From: Streptomyces sp. R28
Lineage (GTDB): Bacteria > Actinomycetota > Actinomycetes > Streptomycetales > Streptomycetaceae
Direction: 5' to 3'
DNA: 64,000 bases
Assembly (NCBI RefSeq): GCF_041052385.1
Contig: NZ_CP163439.1
Coordinates: forward strand, 1,364,001-1,428,000
The number at the start of each line of letters is the position of its first letter. Within the stretch, counting starts at the first letter, position 1. The notes under the pieces are model-generated. The model was not told where the DNA came from, did no database searches, and saw only the letters and a list, made by a program, of their open reading frames with translations. The translations under genes were made by a program, and so were the position numbers. Shown one piece after another: positions 37,701 through 45,460 of this stretch.

Positions 37701-39481
37701 AGCGAGGGGAACCGACGGACGAGGTCCGCGAGCATGCCGGGACGCTGCGAGCCCTGGCCCGGGAAGGCGAAGGCGATGCGGCGCTCCTCGGCGGGCAGTG
37801 GCCGCGCCGCCGCGTGGATGCCGGGCGCCAGCTCCCCGAGCGCCCCGTCCGCCAACCGCCCTGCGGCGACCTGGAGCCGGTCGAGCAGTTCCTCTCGGGT
37901 CGCGGCGACGAACGCGAGGCGGGCGGTGAGCAGATCACGACGGGCCAGGGTGTGGGCCACCTCGGCGGGTGTGGCCTCCGGGTCCGCGGCAACCGACCTG
38001 CGGACATCCTCGGCATGCCGGGCGAGATCCGGGACGGACCCGGCGGAGAACAGGAACAGCCAGGGCTCGGCCGGCAGTCGGCCCTCTCCTGCCTGCGCGG
38101 GCACAGCTGCCGGAGCGCCTTCCAGGACGGCGTGCACGTTCGTCCCGCCGAAGCCGAACGAGCTGACCCCCGCCCGGCGCAGGCCGTCATGCGGCCACTC
38201 CTGTGCGGTCGTGGTGAGACGCAGGTCCGACGCGCCGAGGTCCAGCGTGCCGTTGACCTGGATCTCCGCGGGCTGCGGCGGTACGACGCCGTGGTGGACG
38301 GCGAGCGCCGCCTTCACCAGTCCCGCCGCCCCGGCCGCGGACAGCGTGTGCCCGATCAGCGCCTTGGAGGAGGAGACGTAGCACGGCTCGGAGGAGCCCG
38401 ACTCGGAGCGCAGCAGCCCGATCGCCTCGATCTCGGTCCGGTCGCCGACGGGCGTGCCCGTGCCGTGCGCCTCCAGCAGGTCGATCTGCCCCGGAGCGAT
38501 CCCGGCGTCCCGGTAGGCGGCGCGCAGGGCGGCGAGCTGCCCCTGGGCCTGCGGGGTCATCGGACCGCCGCCCCGGCCGTCGTTGGCGGACCCGACGCCG
38601 GTGATGACGGCGTAGATGCGGTCGCCGGCCGCGAGGGCGTCCTCCACCGGGCGAAGCACCAGGGTCGCCCCGCCCTCGCCGAGCACGAATCCGTCGGCAC
38701 GCTCGTCGAACGGCCGGCACACACCCTGGCGGGACAGCGCGCCGGACCGGGCGAAACCGACCAGGGGCGTCGGCGACAGACTGATGTACACGCCGCCCAC
38801 GAGAGCGATGGAACAGGCGCCCGAGCGCAGGCTCCGCACCGCCGCGTCCAGCGCCACGAGTGCAGAGGAGCAGGCCGCGTCCAGGGAGACGGAGGGGCCG
38901 CCCAGGTCGAGGACCTCGCTCACCGTGCAGGGGACCATGTTGGCCAAAGCCCCGGGAATGGTGAAGGAGTTCATGGGCATCAGGGAGGAATCGGTCGCCT
39001 CGTGCAGCCGGGCCAGCAGCTCCGGGTCGCTCTCACCGTCGTGGAACGAGCCGTCCGCCAGCAGGTTCGCGGTGATGCGGGACACACTGATGTCCCGGTG
39101 GTCGAGCGAGGTCACCCCGGCGAAGACACCCGTTCGGGCCCGGTCGAACCCGCTGCGCTCCCAGCCGGCGTCCTGGAGCGCCTCCCGCGCAAGGTCCACG
39201 AACAGCTTCGCCTGCGGGTCCATCGTGCGGGCCCGGCGGGGCGGAATGCCGTAATGGGCGGGCGCGAACCGGTCGACCTCCGGCAGGAACGCGACCTGGT
39301 CGGTGTAGACACCGTGCGGTTCCCTGAAATCGCCCGGCCGATAGTAGGCGGAGTGGTCCCAGCGATTCGCGGGGACCGCCGAGAACTGCGGCTCGGCATT
39401 CACCAGGAGTTTCCAGAACTCGCCGACATTGGCGGCTCCGGGAAATCGGCACGACATGCCGACAATAGCCATACCAGCCAC
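34784..39481 (-). CDS. KS-AT-ACP-AONS megasynthase (PKS fused to alpha-oxoamine synthase)
   Basis: 1565 residues from a GTG with GAGG eight bases upstream (an ATG at 39502 is an alternative). KS about 4-425: Cys204 in DAACSSALVALD, His339 in EAHGTGTPVGD, His378 in IGHTLSAAG. AT about 570-870: GHSVGE with Ser670, and HAFH (771-774), which predicts malonyl-CoA. A Thr/Pro-rich linker leads to the ACP (1052-1125) with Ser1086 in DLGFDSIM. AONS 1170-1565: HDSLAHDS, VDEAHS and the PLP lysine Lys1414 in GTLSKSLA. There is no KR, DH, ER or thioesterase. Predicted chemistry: one malonate extension of an acyl starter, then decarboxylative condensation with an amino acid to release an aminoketone, as RedL does in undecylprodigiosin. 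Starter and amino acid are unknown. Confidence 0.88.
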   Translation of the reverse strand: MAGMAIVGMSCRFPGAANVGEFWKLLVNAEPQFSAVPANRWDHSAYYRPGDFREPHGVYTDQVAFLPEVDRFAPAHYGIPPRRARTMDPQAKLFVDLAREALQDAGWERSGFDRARTGVFAGVTSLDHRDISVSRITANLLADGSFHDGESDPELLARLHEATDSSLMPMNSFTIPGALANMVPCTVSEVLDLGGPSVSLDAACSSALVALDAAVRSLRSGACSIALVGGVYISLSPTPLVGFARSGALSRQGVCRPFDERADGFVLGEGGATLVLRPVEDALAAGDRIYAVITGVGSANDGRGGGPMTPQAQGQLAALRAAYRDAGIAPGQIDLLEAHGTGTPVGDRTEIEAIGLLRSESGSSEPCYVSSSKALIGHTLSAAGAAGLVKAALAVHHGVVPPQPAEIQVNGTLDLGASDLRLTTTAQEWPHDGLRRAGVSSFGFGGTNVHAVLEGAPAAVPAQAGEGRLPAEPWLFLFSAGSVPDLARHAEDVRRSVAADPEATPAEVAHTLARRDLLTARLAFVAATREELLDRLQVAAGRLADGALGELAPGIHAAARPLPAEERRIAFAFPGQGSQRPGMLADLVRRFPSLAGRAAELAAVTAEESETVPQALPRLLWESHDADDSDAQAALMVTDMCQPALGITGAGTVELLAACGIRPDVAVGHSVGEFPAAVAAGAFAAPDAVRFMTRRGAALATAVPAGTGAMLAVQAPLAEAERLAQAVDGVWPACYNHEGQLVFSGSAETVEALRAHCAEQGVAAVRLRVSHAFHSPLVAAADEAMAETIAGLPLTEPTRTFISGVSGQECREPQEIKHLWSRHNTAPVRFTDAVRSVAATGARFLVQVYGGDTLLRMAGRSEAGADLQLVPLTTGRSDDGRAFLTALGRLAVAGAPLDPAVLLPAAGGRLLSLPPSPLETSVYTVRTGTGRTKRRVVIPSPAATTATTATEPSGTRVPEPSLRTVIPSPLATSPIGEPRMSGLIEFLHAQVSLLQSFDPAGRNLPSAAVHTIAAPVGERIEERLPEAAHAGPAPQMASVEPPAAPVVAGSDEVRAAVYAGIAKVSAYPEEFLRPEQVFATDLGFDSIMLAELATRLRSKWPDLQVKAAEMMDIATIGDLVTTIEDRLGVQPMARIPAPRTPVAPQASENSPAAPAGRSRTAADRREAADVRVFPEVLASLERKRTIEASGVVNPYFLPHEGTIRDTTRVGERELISFSSYNYLGLSGHPEVAAAIQDAVERYGSSVSAARILSGNRPLHEELDRGLAELVGAQDAVSLVSGHATNVTVIGHLMGPEDLILHDSLAHDSIIQGCRQSGAARQPFPHNDLVALDRILSHVRENYRRVLVVVEGVYSMDGDTSDLPALIAVKQKHDALLMVDEAHSIGVMGKTGGGMAQFSGVNPDDVDVWMGTLSKSLASCGGYVAGRRELIEHFRYTLPGFVFSAGLPPASTAAALTALRLIREEPERVTRLHDNAALFLRLAAEAGVDVGTSEGTPVVPAITGDSDKALRLADRLYARGVSANPILHPAVEERLARLRFFITSEHTEEQITTAVRILGEELAALS

Positions 39482-39759
39482 GGACGCTACCTCGATCCGC
39501 ATCGATTGCGAAAATGGCTCGACGCCAGGCATTGCGGGCGGCGAAGTGCATGTGCCCGCCAATGGCGCCGACGACAGAGAGCTTGACCTCGGTTGCGGAG
39601 CGTGCGCAAGCCGCCTTCTCAACCAGTGAAAAGGAAACCTGTGAGACACCTGTGGAATGAGGGAAAGATCAGATTCCAGTCGAATGGAAGATTGCCGACA
39701 GGTGAGAAAGCGATCCGGGGCGGTGAAGGAAAGAGGAACTCGCCTTCCCCGCGCGAAGG
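39482..39759. promoter_or_regulatory. Upstream region of the megasynthase operon
   Basis: 278-bp gap between the TetR stop and the megasynthase start on the same strand. No gene seen. It is AT-richer than its surroundings (for example around 39650-39720), so it plausibly carries the operon promoter, but no clear -35/-10 pair stands out. Confidence 0.4.
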
Positions 39760-40485
39760 TCAGATCCCGGCGCCGGACCCCGTGGAGCGCAGACCGACCT
39801 GATGGGCCAGCACGACGACCGTCTTCTCGAAGAGGGTGTCACGGTCGTCGATCACCCGGTTGAACTGCCCGAACACCTCGAAACTGATCAGGCCGAAGAG
39901 CTGCGCCCAGGCGGCGGCCAGCCGCGGCGCGACCGCTGCCGGAAGGGTGCGGTCGGGCTGTTCGAGCAGTCGGCGGACGTCCTCGGCGACGACCGAGTCG
40001 CAGTCCGCCGCCGGAAGGTCCGGCTCGGTGAGGACGCCGGCCTCATGGGCGGCCTCCGCCACCGCGAGCAGGACCAGGGCGACCCGGGAGGCCGGGGCCA
40101 CGGTGTCCTGCGGGGCGGCGTAGCCGGGCACGGGCGAACCGTAGATCAGCGCGTACTCGTGCGGATGATCCAGCGCCCAGCCACGCACGGCGCGGCAGAC
40201 CTCACCCCATGCATGCAGCGGATCCGCGGCCCCGGCCTTGGCGAGGGCGGACTCCGCGACCTCGCCGATGGCGTCGTACGCGTCGACGATGAGCGCCGTG
40301 AGCAGATCGTCCCGGCTCGGGAAGTATCGGTAGAGCGCCGACGAGACCATCCCCAGCTCGCGTGCGACCGCACGCAGCGAGAGTCGCGCCGCGCCCTCGG
40401 CGGCGAGCTGCTTGCGGGCCTGGTCCTTGATGGCGCCGGCGACCTCGGCGCGGGCCCTGTCCTTGGCTCCCTGGATGACACCCAT
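39760..40485 (-). CDS. TetR-family regulator of the biosynthetic cluster
   Basis: 241 residues from the ATG at 40485; a longer frame extends upstream but runs through the repeat array and has no family sequence. The HTH is clear (IKDQARKQLAAEGAARLSLRAVARELGMVSSALYRYFPSRDDLLTALIVDAYDAIGE), and the C-terminal part matches the actinobacterial group with a WHG-type ligand domain (LHAWGEVCRAVRGWALDHPHEYALIYGSPVPGY). It lies between the megasynthase operon and the divergent exporter, next to a dense array of AGAGCACTGCTCT sites that it probably binds. Confidence 0.85.
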   Translation of the reverse strand: MGVIQGAKDRARAEVAGAIKDQARKQLAAEGAARLSLRAVARELGMVSSALYRYFPSRDDLLTALIVDAYDAIGEVAESALAKAGAADPLHAWGEVCRAVRGWALDHPHEYALIYGSPVPGYAAPQDTVAPASRVALVLLAVAEAAHEAGVLTEPDLPAADCDSVVAEDVRRLLEQPDRTLPAAVAPRLAAAWAQLFGLISFEVFGQFNRVIDDRDTLFEKTVVVLAHQVGLRSTGSGAGI

Positions 40486-40506
40486 GGAGAGCAGTCTGCC
40501 ACTGAC

Positions 40507-40612
40507 GAGAGCACTGCCCAAGTAGGAGAGCACTGCTCTCGTTGAGAGATCAGTGCTCTTGCACTGAAGCAGTGTTCGCTGTAACACTGCTCTCCGGATA
40601 GAGCACTGCTCT
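40507..40612. promoter_or_regulatory. Operator array of AGAGCACTGCTCT palindromes
   Basis: Within 106 bp there are two palindromes, GAGAGCACTGCTCTC (40526-40540) and AGAGCACTGCTCT (40600-40612), plus half or degenerate sites GAGAGCACTGC (40507-40517), CAGTGCTCT (40551-40559), CACTGAAGCAGTG (40562-40574) and CACTGCTCTC (40585-40594). The array starts 22 bp upstream of the TetR start, between it and the MMPL gene. Confidence 0.85.
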
Positions 40613-40815
40613 CCCACACGAGTGCTCATCACGCCCCCGTTTGCCGTGTTCAGCGGCTGACAGGCGGCCGCTCGGCCCGCGTCCACAGCACAGCGCCGTG
40701 CTTCTCACCCGCGTCCGGCCGTCGGTCCCGTTGCAGCCACTCCCCGTTCGACCGACCTCAGCCCAGGGCCGACTTCTGACCGGCTCATGGGCACAGCTGA
40801 AGAAAGGAACCCCGT

Positions 40816-43077
40816 GTGATGGTCACTTCGGTGCCGTCCGGGAGCGACAGGAAGAACCGCCGCGGCCCCTGGTTCACGCTTCTCGCCGGATTACTGTTCC
40901 TGCTGGTCGCCGGCGCCGCGAGCGCCGGTGTGCTGGCCAATCTGAAGTCCGGCGGGTTCGACGACCCGCACTCCGACTCGGTGGCCGCCGCCGAGGCTCT
41001 GGAACGCTCCTTTCCCGGCAGCCAGCCCAATCTCGTCATCCTGGTCGAGGACCCCAAGGACGGAGCAGACGGCGCCGCGGCCCGTGCCGAGGCCGACGTC
41101 ATCGACAAGACTGTCTCCGGCACATCCGGCACCCGGGTGGTCGCCTCCTACTTCGACACGCGCGACAAGAGCCTGCGCTCCGGTGACGCGGGACTGATCC
41201 TCGTCCGGGTCGACGGCGACGAGAACGAGAGCATGCGGACCGCCGACGATCTGCACGAGGAACTGTCGGACCCCGACGGTGCGGTGCGGGTGTCCTTCGG
41301 CGGCATCACCGCGATCAACAACGACATGAACAAGCAGGTCGAGAAGGACATCATCGCGGCTGAGACCATCGCGATCCCGATCACCCTGCTGCTGCTCGTG
41401 ATCGTCTTCCGGGGGCTGATGGCCGCCCTGCTGCCGATGCTCCTGTCCGTGCTCACCATCATCGGGGCGCTGGCCGCCGTCAACGTCGCCGCGCACTTCA
41501 CCGACGTCTCGGTCTTCGCCGTCAACCTGATCACCGCGCTCGGCCTCGGCCTGTCGGTCGACTACAGCTTGCTGATCGTCACGCGTTACCGGGAGGAACG
41601 CGCGGCCGGTCGCAGCAACGCCGAAGCGCTGCGCATCACCCGCGCGACCGCCGGCCGTACGGTGGCCGTGAGCGGTGGCGTGGTCGGCGCCGCCCTCGCC
41701 ACGCTGCTCGTCTTCGACCAGTACTTCCTGCGCTCCTTCGCACTGGCGGGCATCGCGGTGGTGCTGTGGGCCGTCCTCGGCTCCCTGTTCCTGCTGCCCG
41801 CGTCCCTGGTCCTGCTCGGCGACAGGATCGACGCTCTCGGCCGTCGTCGGCGCACCCGGTCGGTCCCTGCTGCGGAGACCTTCTGGGGCCGCATGGCGGG
41901 CCTCGCCTTCCGGCGCCCGGCCCTGTTCGCCACCCCGGTGATCGCCCTGCTGCTGATCATGGCAGTGCCGTTCGCCGGCGCGCAGTTCGGCGTACCGGAC
42001 GAGCGGGTGCTGCCCACGAGCTCCGAGAGCCGTGTGGTCACCGAGGCCGTACGCGACGACTTCGGCGTCGGCGACGACCGCGCGCTGAACGTGGTCTCCG
42101 AGAACTGGAAGGGAACGGAGGCCGAGTTGGAGCGGTACTCCGCGGACCTCTCTGGGACCGCCGGCGTCACCCGGGTCGTCAGCGCCGCCGGCGTGTTCCA
42201 GGACGGCTCCAGGATCACCGCGCCCGATCCGCGGACGGCCGCTGCCTTCCGGGACGGGGGCGCGGTCCGGCTCCAGGTCCAGACGGACGTGGTCCCGTAC
42301 TCCGAGAAGGGCGGCGACCTGGCCCGGGACGTCCGCGCGGTCGAACCGCCCGGCGGCAGCGAGGTCCTGGTCGGCGGTCAAGCTGCCCAGCTGGTGGACA
42401 TCACCCACTCCATCGCGGACAAACTGCCCCTGGCCATCATCCTGATCAGCGTGCTGAGCCTGTTGTTCCTCTTCCTGCTGACCGGCAGCGTGCTGATGCC
42501 CGTCAAGGCACTGGTGTTCAACACGTTCAGCCTCCTCGGCATCCTCGGCGTCGCCGTCTGGATCTTCGTCGACGGCCACCTGTCCGGCCTGCTCGGCTTC
42601 ACGCCGTCGCCGCTGGCGGTGTCGATGCCGGTGCTGATGTTCTGCATCGCCTTCGGCCTGTCCATGGACTACGAGGTCTTCCTCGTCGCCCGGATCAAGG
42701 AACGCCACGACCGCACCGGCCGGCTGGAGAGCTCCGTACGCGAGGGACTCGGCGCGAGCGGCCCCGTCATCACCGCCGCCGCGGCGATCCTCGCGGTGTC
42801 CTTCTTCGCCATGCTCAGCTCCGGTGTCTCCTTGATCAAGATGTACGGCCTGGCCACCGGACTCGCCATCGTGATCGACGCCGTCCTGGTGCGCGGCGTG
42901 CTGGTGCCGGCCTTCATGCGCGCCGTCGGCCCCTACAACTGGTGGGCGCCGGCCCCGCTCAAGGCACTCCACCGCCGGTTCGGCATCAGCGAGTCCGCCG
43001 AGGAGGAACCGGCACCGGCCCCCACCCCGCGCCCCACCTCCGAACCCGAGCCTCAGACGACGGGATCGCGGCCGTGA
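40816..43077 (+). CDS. MMPL/RND-type exporter
   Basis: 753 residues from GTG (40816) seven bases after AAGGA; the ATG at 40819 is the next codon. Twelve membrane segments in two sets of one plus five, each set separated by a large extracytoplasmic loop, with GLGLSVDYSLLIVTRYREE and FGLSMDYEVFLVARIKERHD as the two MMPL/Patched signature stretches, and a Pro-rich C-terminal tail. Members export lipids and hydrophobic natural products, or give resistance to them. It shares the operator array with the divergent TetR and is coupled to the nitroreductase gene. Codon 26 is the rare TTA (40891-40893), so expression may depend on bldA. Confidence 0.9.
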   Translation: MMVTSVPSGSDRKNRRGPWFTLLAGLLFLLVAGAASAGVLANLKSGGFDDPHSDSVAAAEALERSFPGSQPNLVILVEDPKDGADGAAARAEADVIDKTVSGTSGTRVVASYFDTRDKSLRSGDAGLILVRVDGDENESMRTADDLHEELSDPDGAVRVSFGGITAINNDMNKQVEKDIIAAETIAIPITLLLLVIVFRGLMAALLPMLLSVLTIIGALAAVNVAAHFTDVSVFAVNLITALGLGLSVDYSLLIVTRYREERAAGRSNAEALRITRATAGRTVAVSGGVVGAALATLLVFDQYFLRSFALAGIAVVLWAVLGSLFLLPASLVLLGDRIDALGRRRRTRSVPAAETFWGRMAGLAFRRPALFATPVIALLLIMAVPFAGAQFGVPDERVLPTSSESRVVTEAVRDDFGVGDDRALNVVSENWKGTEAELERYSADLSGTAGVTRVVSAAGVFQDGSRITAPDPRTAAAFRDGGAVRLQVQTDVVPYSEKGGDLARDVRAVEPPGGSEVLVGGQAAQLVDITHSIADKLPLAIILISVLSLLFLFLLTGSVLMPVKALVFNTFSLLGILGVAVWIFVDGHLSGLLGFTPSPLAVSMPVLMFCIAFGLSMDYEVFLVARIKERHDRTGRLESSVREGLGASGPVITAAAAILAVSFFAMLSSGVSLIKMYGLATGLAIVIDAVLVRGVLVPAFMRAVGPYNWWAPAPLKALHRRFGISESAEEEPAPAPTPRPTSEPEPQTTGSRP

Positions 43078-44096
43078 CCGAGACCGAGAGCGCGTCCACG
43101 TACCCCCTCGCCCGTCTTCGCGAGGTCGCCGTCACCGCGGCCCGGGCCGCGAACGCCCACAACACCCAGCCCTGGGACCTGCGCTACCACCCCGACCACA
43201 TCGAGGTCGGCTGGCGCAGGGAGTACGCGCTGGGCCCGAGTGACCCCTCGCACCGGGACCTCAGGCTGTCGCTGGGGACCTATGTCGAGACCCTGCTGAT
43301 CTGCGCTGCAGAGGCCGGAATCGCCCTGCGCTTCGAGCCCGACCACGACGCCACCGCGGCCCGGGTGGGGCGGATCGTGCCCGACGCGTGGGTCGAACCG
43401 AGCACCCGCTCGGTGACCGACGTCGAGGCGCGGCGCGTATGGCGAGGGCCCTGGACACCCGAACAGGTGCCTCGGCCCGTCATCGACCGGTCCCTGAAGA
43501 CCGCAGAGACGGCCGGTTTCCGGGTGGCCGTCGTGCCCACGGCTGCCGCCCGGCCGCTCCTCGTGCGGGCCTACCACTGGTTCTTCGGCGATGCCGGGAT
43601 CGCCGCCGAACTGCTGGCCTGGGCCAGGCTCAGCCCCCGCCACCCCGACTACCGGCGGGACGGGCTCAACGACGTGATGCTGGTCCTGAGCAAGGCCGAA
43701 GCCGCGGCCATGCGGATGTTCTTCGCCCCTGCCGTGTACCGGGCGCTGCGCCCGCTGGGACTCGTCCGGCTGCTCACCGTCCTGTCCTCCAGCGCGACCA
43801 GCGGCGACGGTGTCGTCATGGTCGTCCTCGGCAAGGGGGACGACCCGGCGAGCGAGGTCGAGGCCGGCCGGCTGGTGACCCGGCTCTGGCTGGACCTCTT
43901 CCGGGACGGGCTCTACGTCCATCCGCAGAGCCACGTCATCGACTGTCCCGACACGGTCGACGACCTGACCCGGCTGTGTGGAGCCCGGGACGGGGAGCGT
44001 CCGCTGGTCTTCTTCCGGGTGGGCCACCCCGCGACCGATCCCTCGGTACGCCCCCGCCATCCTCGCCGCGAGCGGGCGGAGCACATGTCCTCGTGA
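43074..44096 (+). CDS. Acg-type nitroreductase-fold FMN protein
   Basis: 340 residues from a GTG that shares GTGA with the exporter stop. The N-terminal segment AVTAARAANAHNTQPWDLRYHPDHIEV is the FMN-phosphate site of nitroreductases, and two tandem half-domains (repeat of the ARxxNxQPW theme, then RLVTRLWLDLFRDGLYVHPQSHVIDC) match the Acg/Rv3131 group. This group often lacks the partner loop and may store flavin rather than reduce nitro groups. Coupling to an MMPL exporter in a biosynthetic cluster suggests a redox step on, or protection against, the product. Confidence 0.78.
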   Translation: MTETESASTYPLARLREVAVTAARAANAHNTQPWDLRYHPDHIEVGWRREYALGPSDPSHRDLRLSLGTYVETLLICAAEAGIALRFEPDHDATAARVGRIVPDAWVEPSTRSVTDVEARRVWRGPWTPEQVPRPVIDRSLKTAETAGFRVAVVPTAAARPLLVRAYHWFFGDAGIAAELLAWARLSPRHPDYRRDGLNDVMLVLSKAEAAAMRMFFAPAVYRALRPLGLVRLLTVLSSSATSGDGVVMVVLGKGDDPASEVEAGRLVTRLWLDLFRDGLYVHPQSHVIDCPDTVDDLTRLCGARDGERPLVFFRVGHPATDPSVRPRHPRRERAEHMSS

Positions 44097-44215
44097 ATTC
44101 CTCCTGTCCGCCCGCTTCGGCATCCCCCGGACCGGGCGGACAGGACCTTGATTCCCGGTGGCGGTGTTTCCGCTGTTCGACAGAGAAGAAGACATGAAGA
44201 AGGGGGTGCCGTCGA

Positions 44216-45061
44216 ATGTCCAGCTCAGACACCCCGGCGGATCGTTCGGTCGTGGAGCGCACTCTGGGCGTCCTGGGCGCCTTTGACGTCGGCAAGGCGG
44301 CGCTGACCGTGAGCGAGATCAGCAGGCGGTCAGGAATACCGGTGGCCACCGCCTACCGTATTGTCTCGAAACTCGTTTCCTGGGGAGCTCTGGAACGCGC
44401 GGAGGGCAATAAATACACCATCGGTGTCCGGCTCTGGGAAATCTCCCTGCTGGCACCCAGACATTCCGCATTACGGGAAGCGGCCATCCCGTCCATGTTC
44501 GAGCTGCGTTCCGTGACACGCTGCGCCGTCCTGCTCTCCGTGCGGGACGGAAACGAGGGAATCTGCCTGGAGAGCGTCTCGGGCGGCGTCAGACCGCTGC
44601 ACCGGTCGTGGTCCAGAGGGCACCGCTTCCCCCTCCATGCCACGGCCTGCGGAAGAGTCCTCCTCTCCGACGCCGGCTCCACCGTCCAGGAAGAGATCTA
44701 CGCCGGCGGCCTGCGCCGGTACACGGACCGCACCGTCACCGACCCCTCCGTCCTGCGCGGCCTCGTGGAGAAGGCCGGGCGGCAGGGGTTCGCCGTGTCC
44801 CACGGCGAGTTGCTGCAGGGGGTCGTGGAGATCGCCACGCTGATCCGTGACGGCAACGGGGTCGTAGTGGGTGCCGTCGGTCTGATCACCGGCAGTGAGA
44901 CCGTCGAGCATGTCCGGCGCACCGTCGGCCCCCTGATGGCGGCCGCCCGGCAGGTCTCCCGGAACCTCGATCCGGTCCAGGCGCCCCGGAGCGGAGCACC
45001 CCCGACGCCCGCGCGAGCATCCCGGCCCCGCGCCGACCGGACCCAGGACGCCGGCGCGTAG
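44216..45061 (+). CDS. IclR-family regulator with TTA codon
   Basis: 281 residues; GAAGGGGGTG precedes the ATG. Winged HTH at 12-80 (VVERTLGVLGAFDVGKAALTVSEISRRSGIPVATAYRIVSKLVSWGALER) and the IclR ligand domain with HATACGRVLLSD. The tail is a Pro/Ala/Arg-rich extension. Codon 86 is TTA (44471-44473). The gene is markedly more AT-rich around 44300-44500 than its neighbours. It precedes the ACP/KASII pair on the same strand and is about half identical in its HTH region to the second IclR at 47976, so the two arose by duplication. Likely pathway-specific activator or repressor. Confidence 0.88.
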   Translation: MSSSDTPADRSVVERTLGVLGAFDVGKAALTVSEISRRSGIPVATAYRIVSKLVSWGALERAEGNKYTIGVRLWEISLLAPRHSALREAAIPSMFELRSVTRCAVLLSVRDGNEGICLESVSGGVRPLHRSWSRGHRFPLHATACGRVLLSDAGSTVQEEIYAGGLRRYTDRTVTDPSVLRGLVEKAGRQGFAVSHGELLQGVVEIATLIRDGNGVVVGAVGLITGSETVEHVRRTVGPLMAAARQVSRNLDPVQAPRSGAPPTPARASRPRADRTQDAGA

Positions 45062-45195
45062 AGCCCGCACGTCCCGACGCTTCGCCCCGCCCCGCCCCGC
45101 GAGCTGAAGCTCCGCCCTCCCAGAGCCCCATGCCGCCCTTCCCGCGGAAGCCGGCTCACCGAGAGCAACGCCCATCACGAGTAGAGGAGACGCAC

Positions 45196-45441
45196 ATGAA
45201 CGCCGTACAGGAAGAAGTCCTCAGCGGTCTGGCCACCATCGTCAACGAGATCGCCGGAGTCGCGCCCGACGAGGTTCTGCCCCACAGGTCCTTCGCCGAC
45301 GACCTCGACGTCGACTCCCTGTCCATGGTCGAGGTCGTGGTCGCCGCGGAGGAGAGGTTCGGGGTCACCATCCCGGACGAGGCCGCCGGCCGGATGAAGA
45401 CCGTGAGCGACGCCATCGACTACATACTCGCCAACCGCTGA
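45196..45441 (+). CDS. Free-standing acyl carrier protein
   Basis: 81 residues with GAGGAG upstream. Helical ACP with the phosphopantetheine serine Ser41 in DDLDVDSLSMVEVVVAAEERFGV. This is closer to fatty-acid AcpP than to PKS carrier domains. It is followed 19 bp later by a KASII gene. In the undecylprodigiosin cluster such a pair (RedQ and RedR) builds the fatty chain that the RedL megasynthase uses; the same role is plausible here, or it may present a beta-ketoacyl chain to the AvrD-like enzyme. Confidence 0.93.
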   Translation: MNAVQEEVLSGLATIVNEIAGVAPDEVLPHRSFADDLDVDSLSMVEVVVAAEERFGVTIPDEAAGRMKTVSDAIDYILANR

Positions 45442-45460
45442 CGGCTTTGGAGTGATTCTC

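Noticed and set aside
40486..40686. N-terminal extension of the TetR gene to 40686
   Set aside because: The extension is the translated operator array (Cys- and Ser-rich, no TetR homology); the ATG at 40485 starts just before the HTH domain.
40891..42972. 693-codon minus-strand frame
   Set aside because: Antisense to the MMPL exporter; rich in Gly, Asp, Gln and His with no fold-like pattern.
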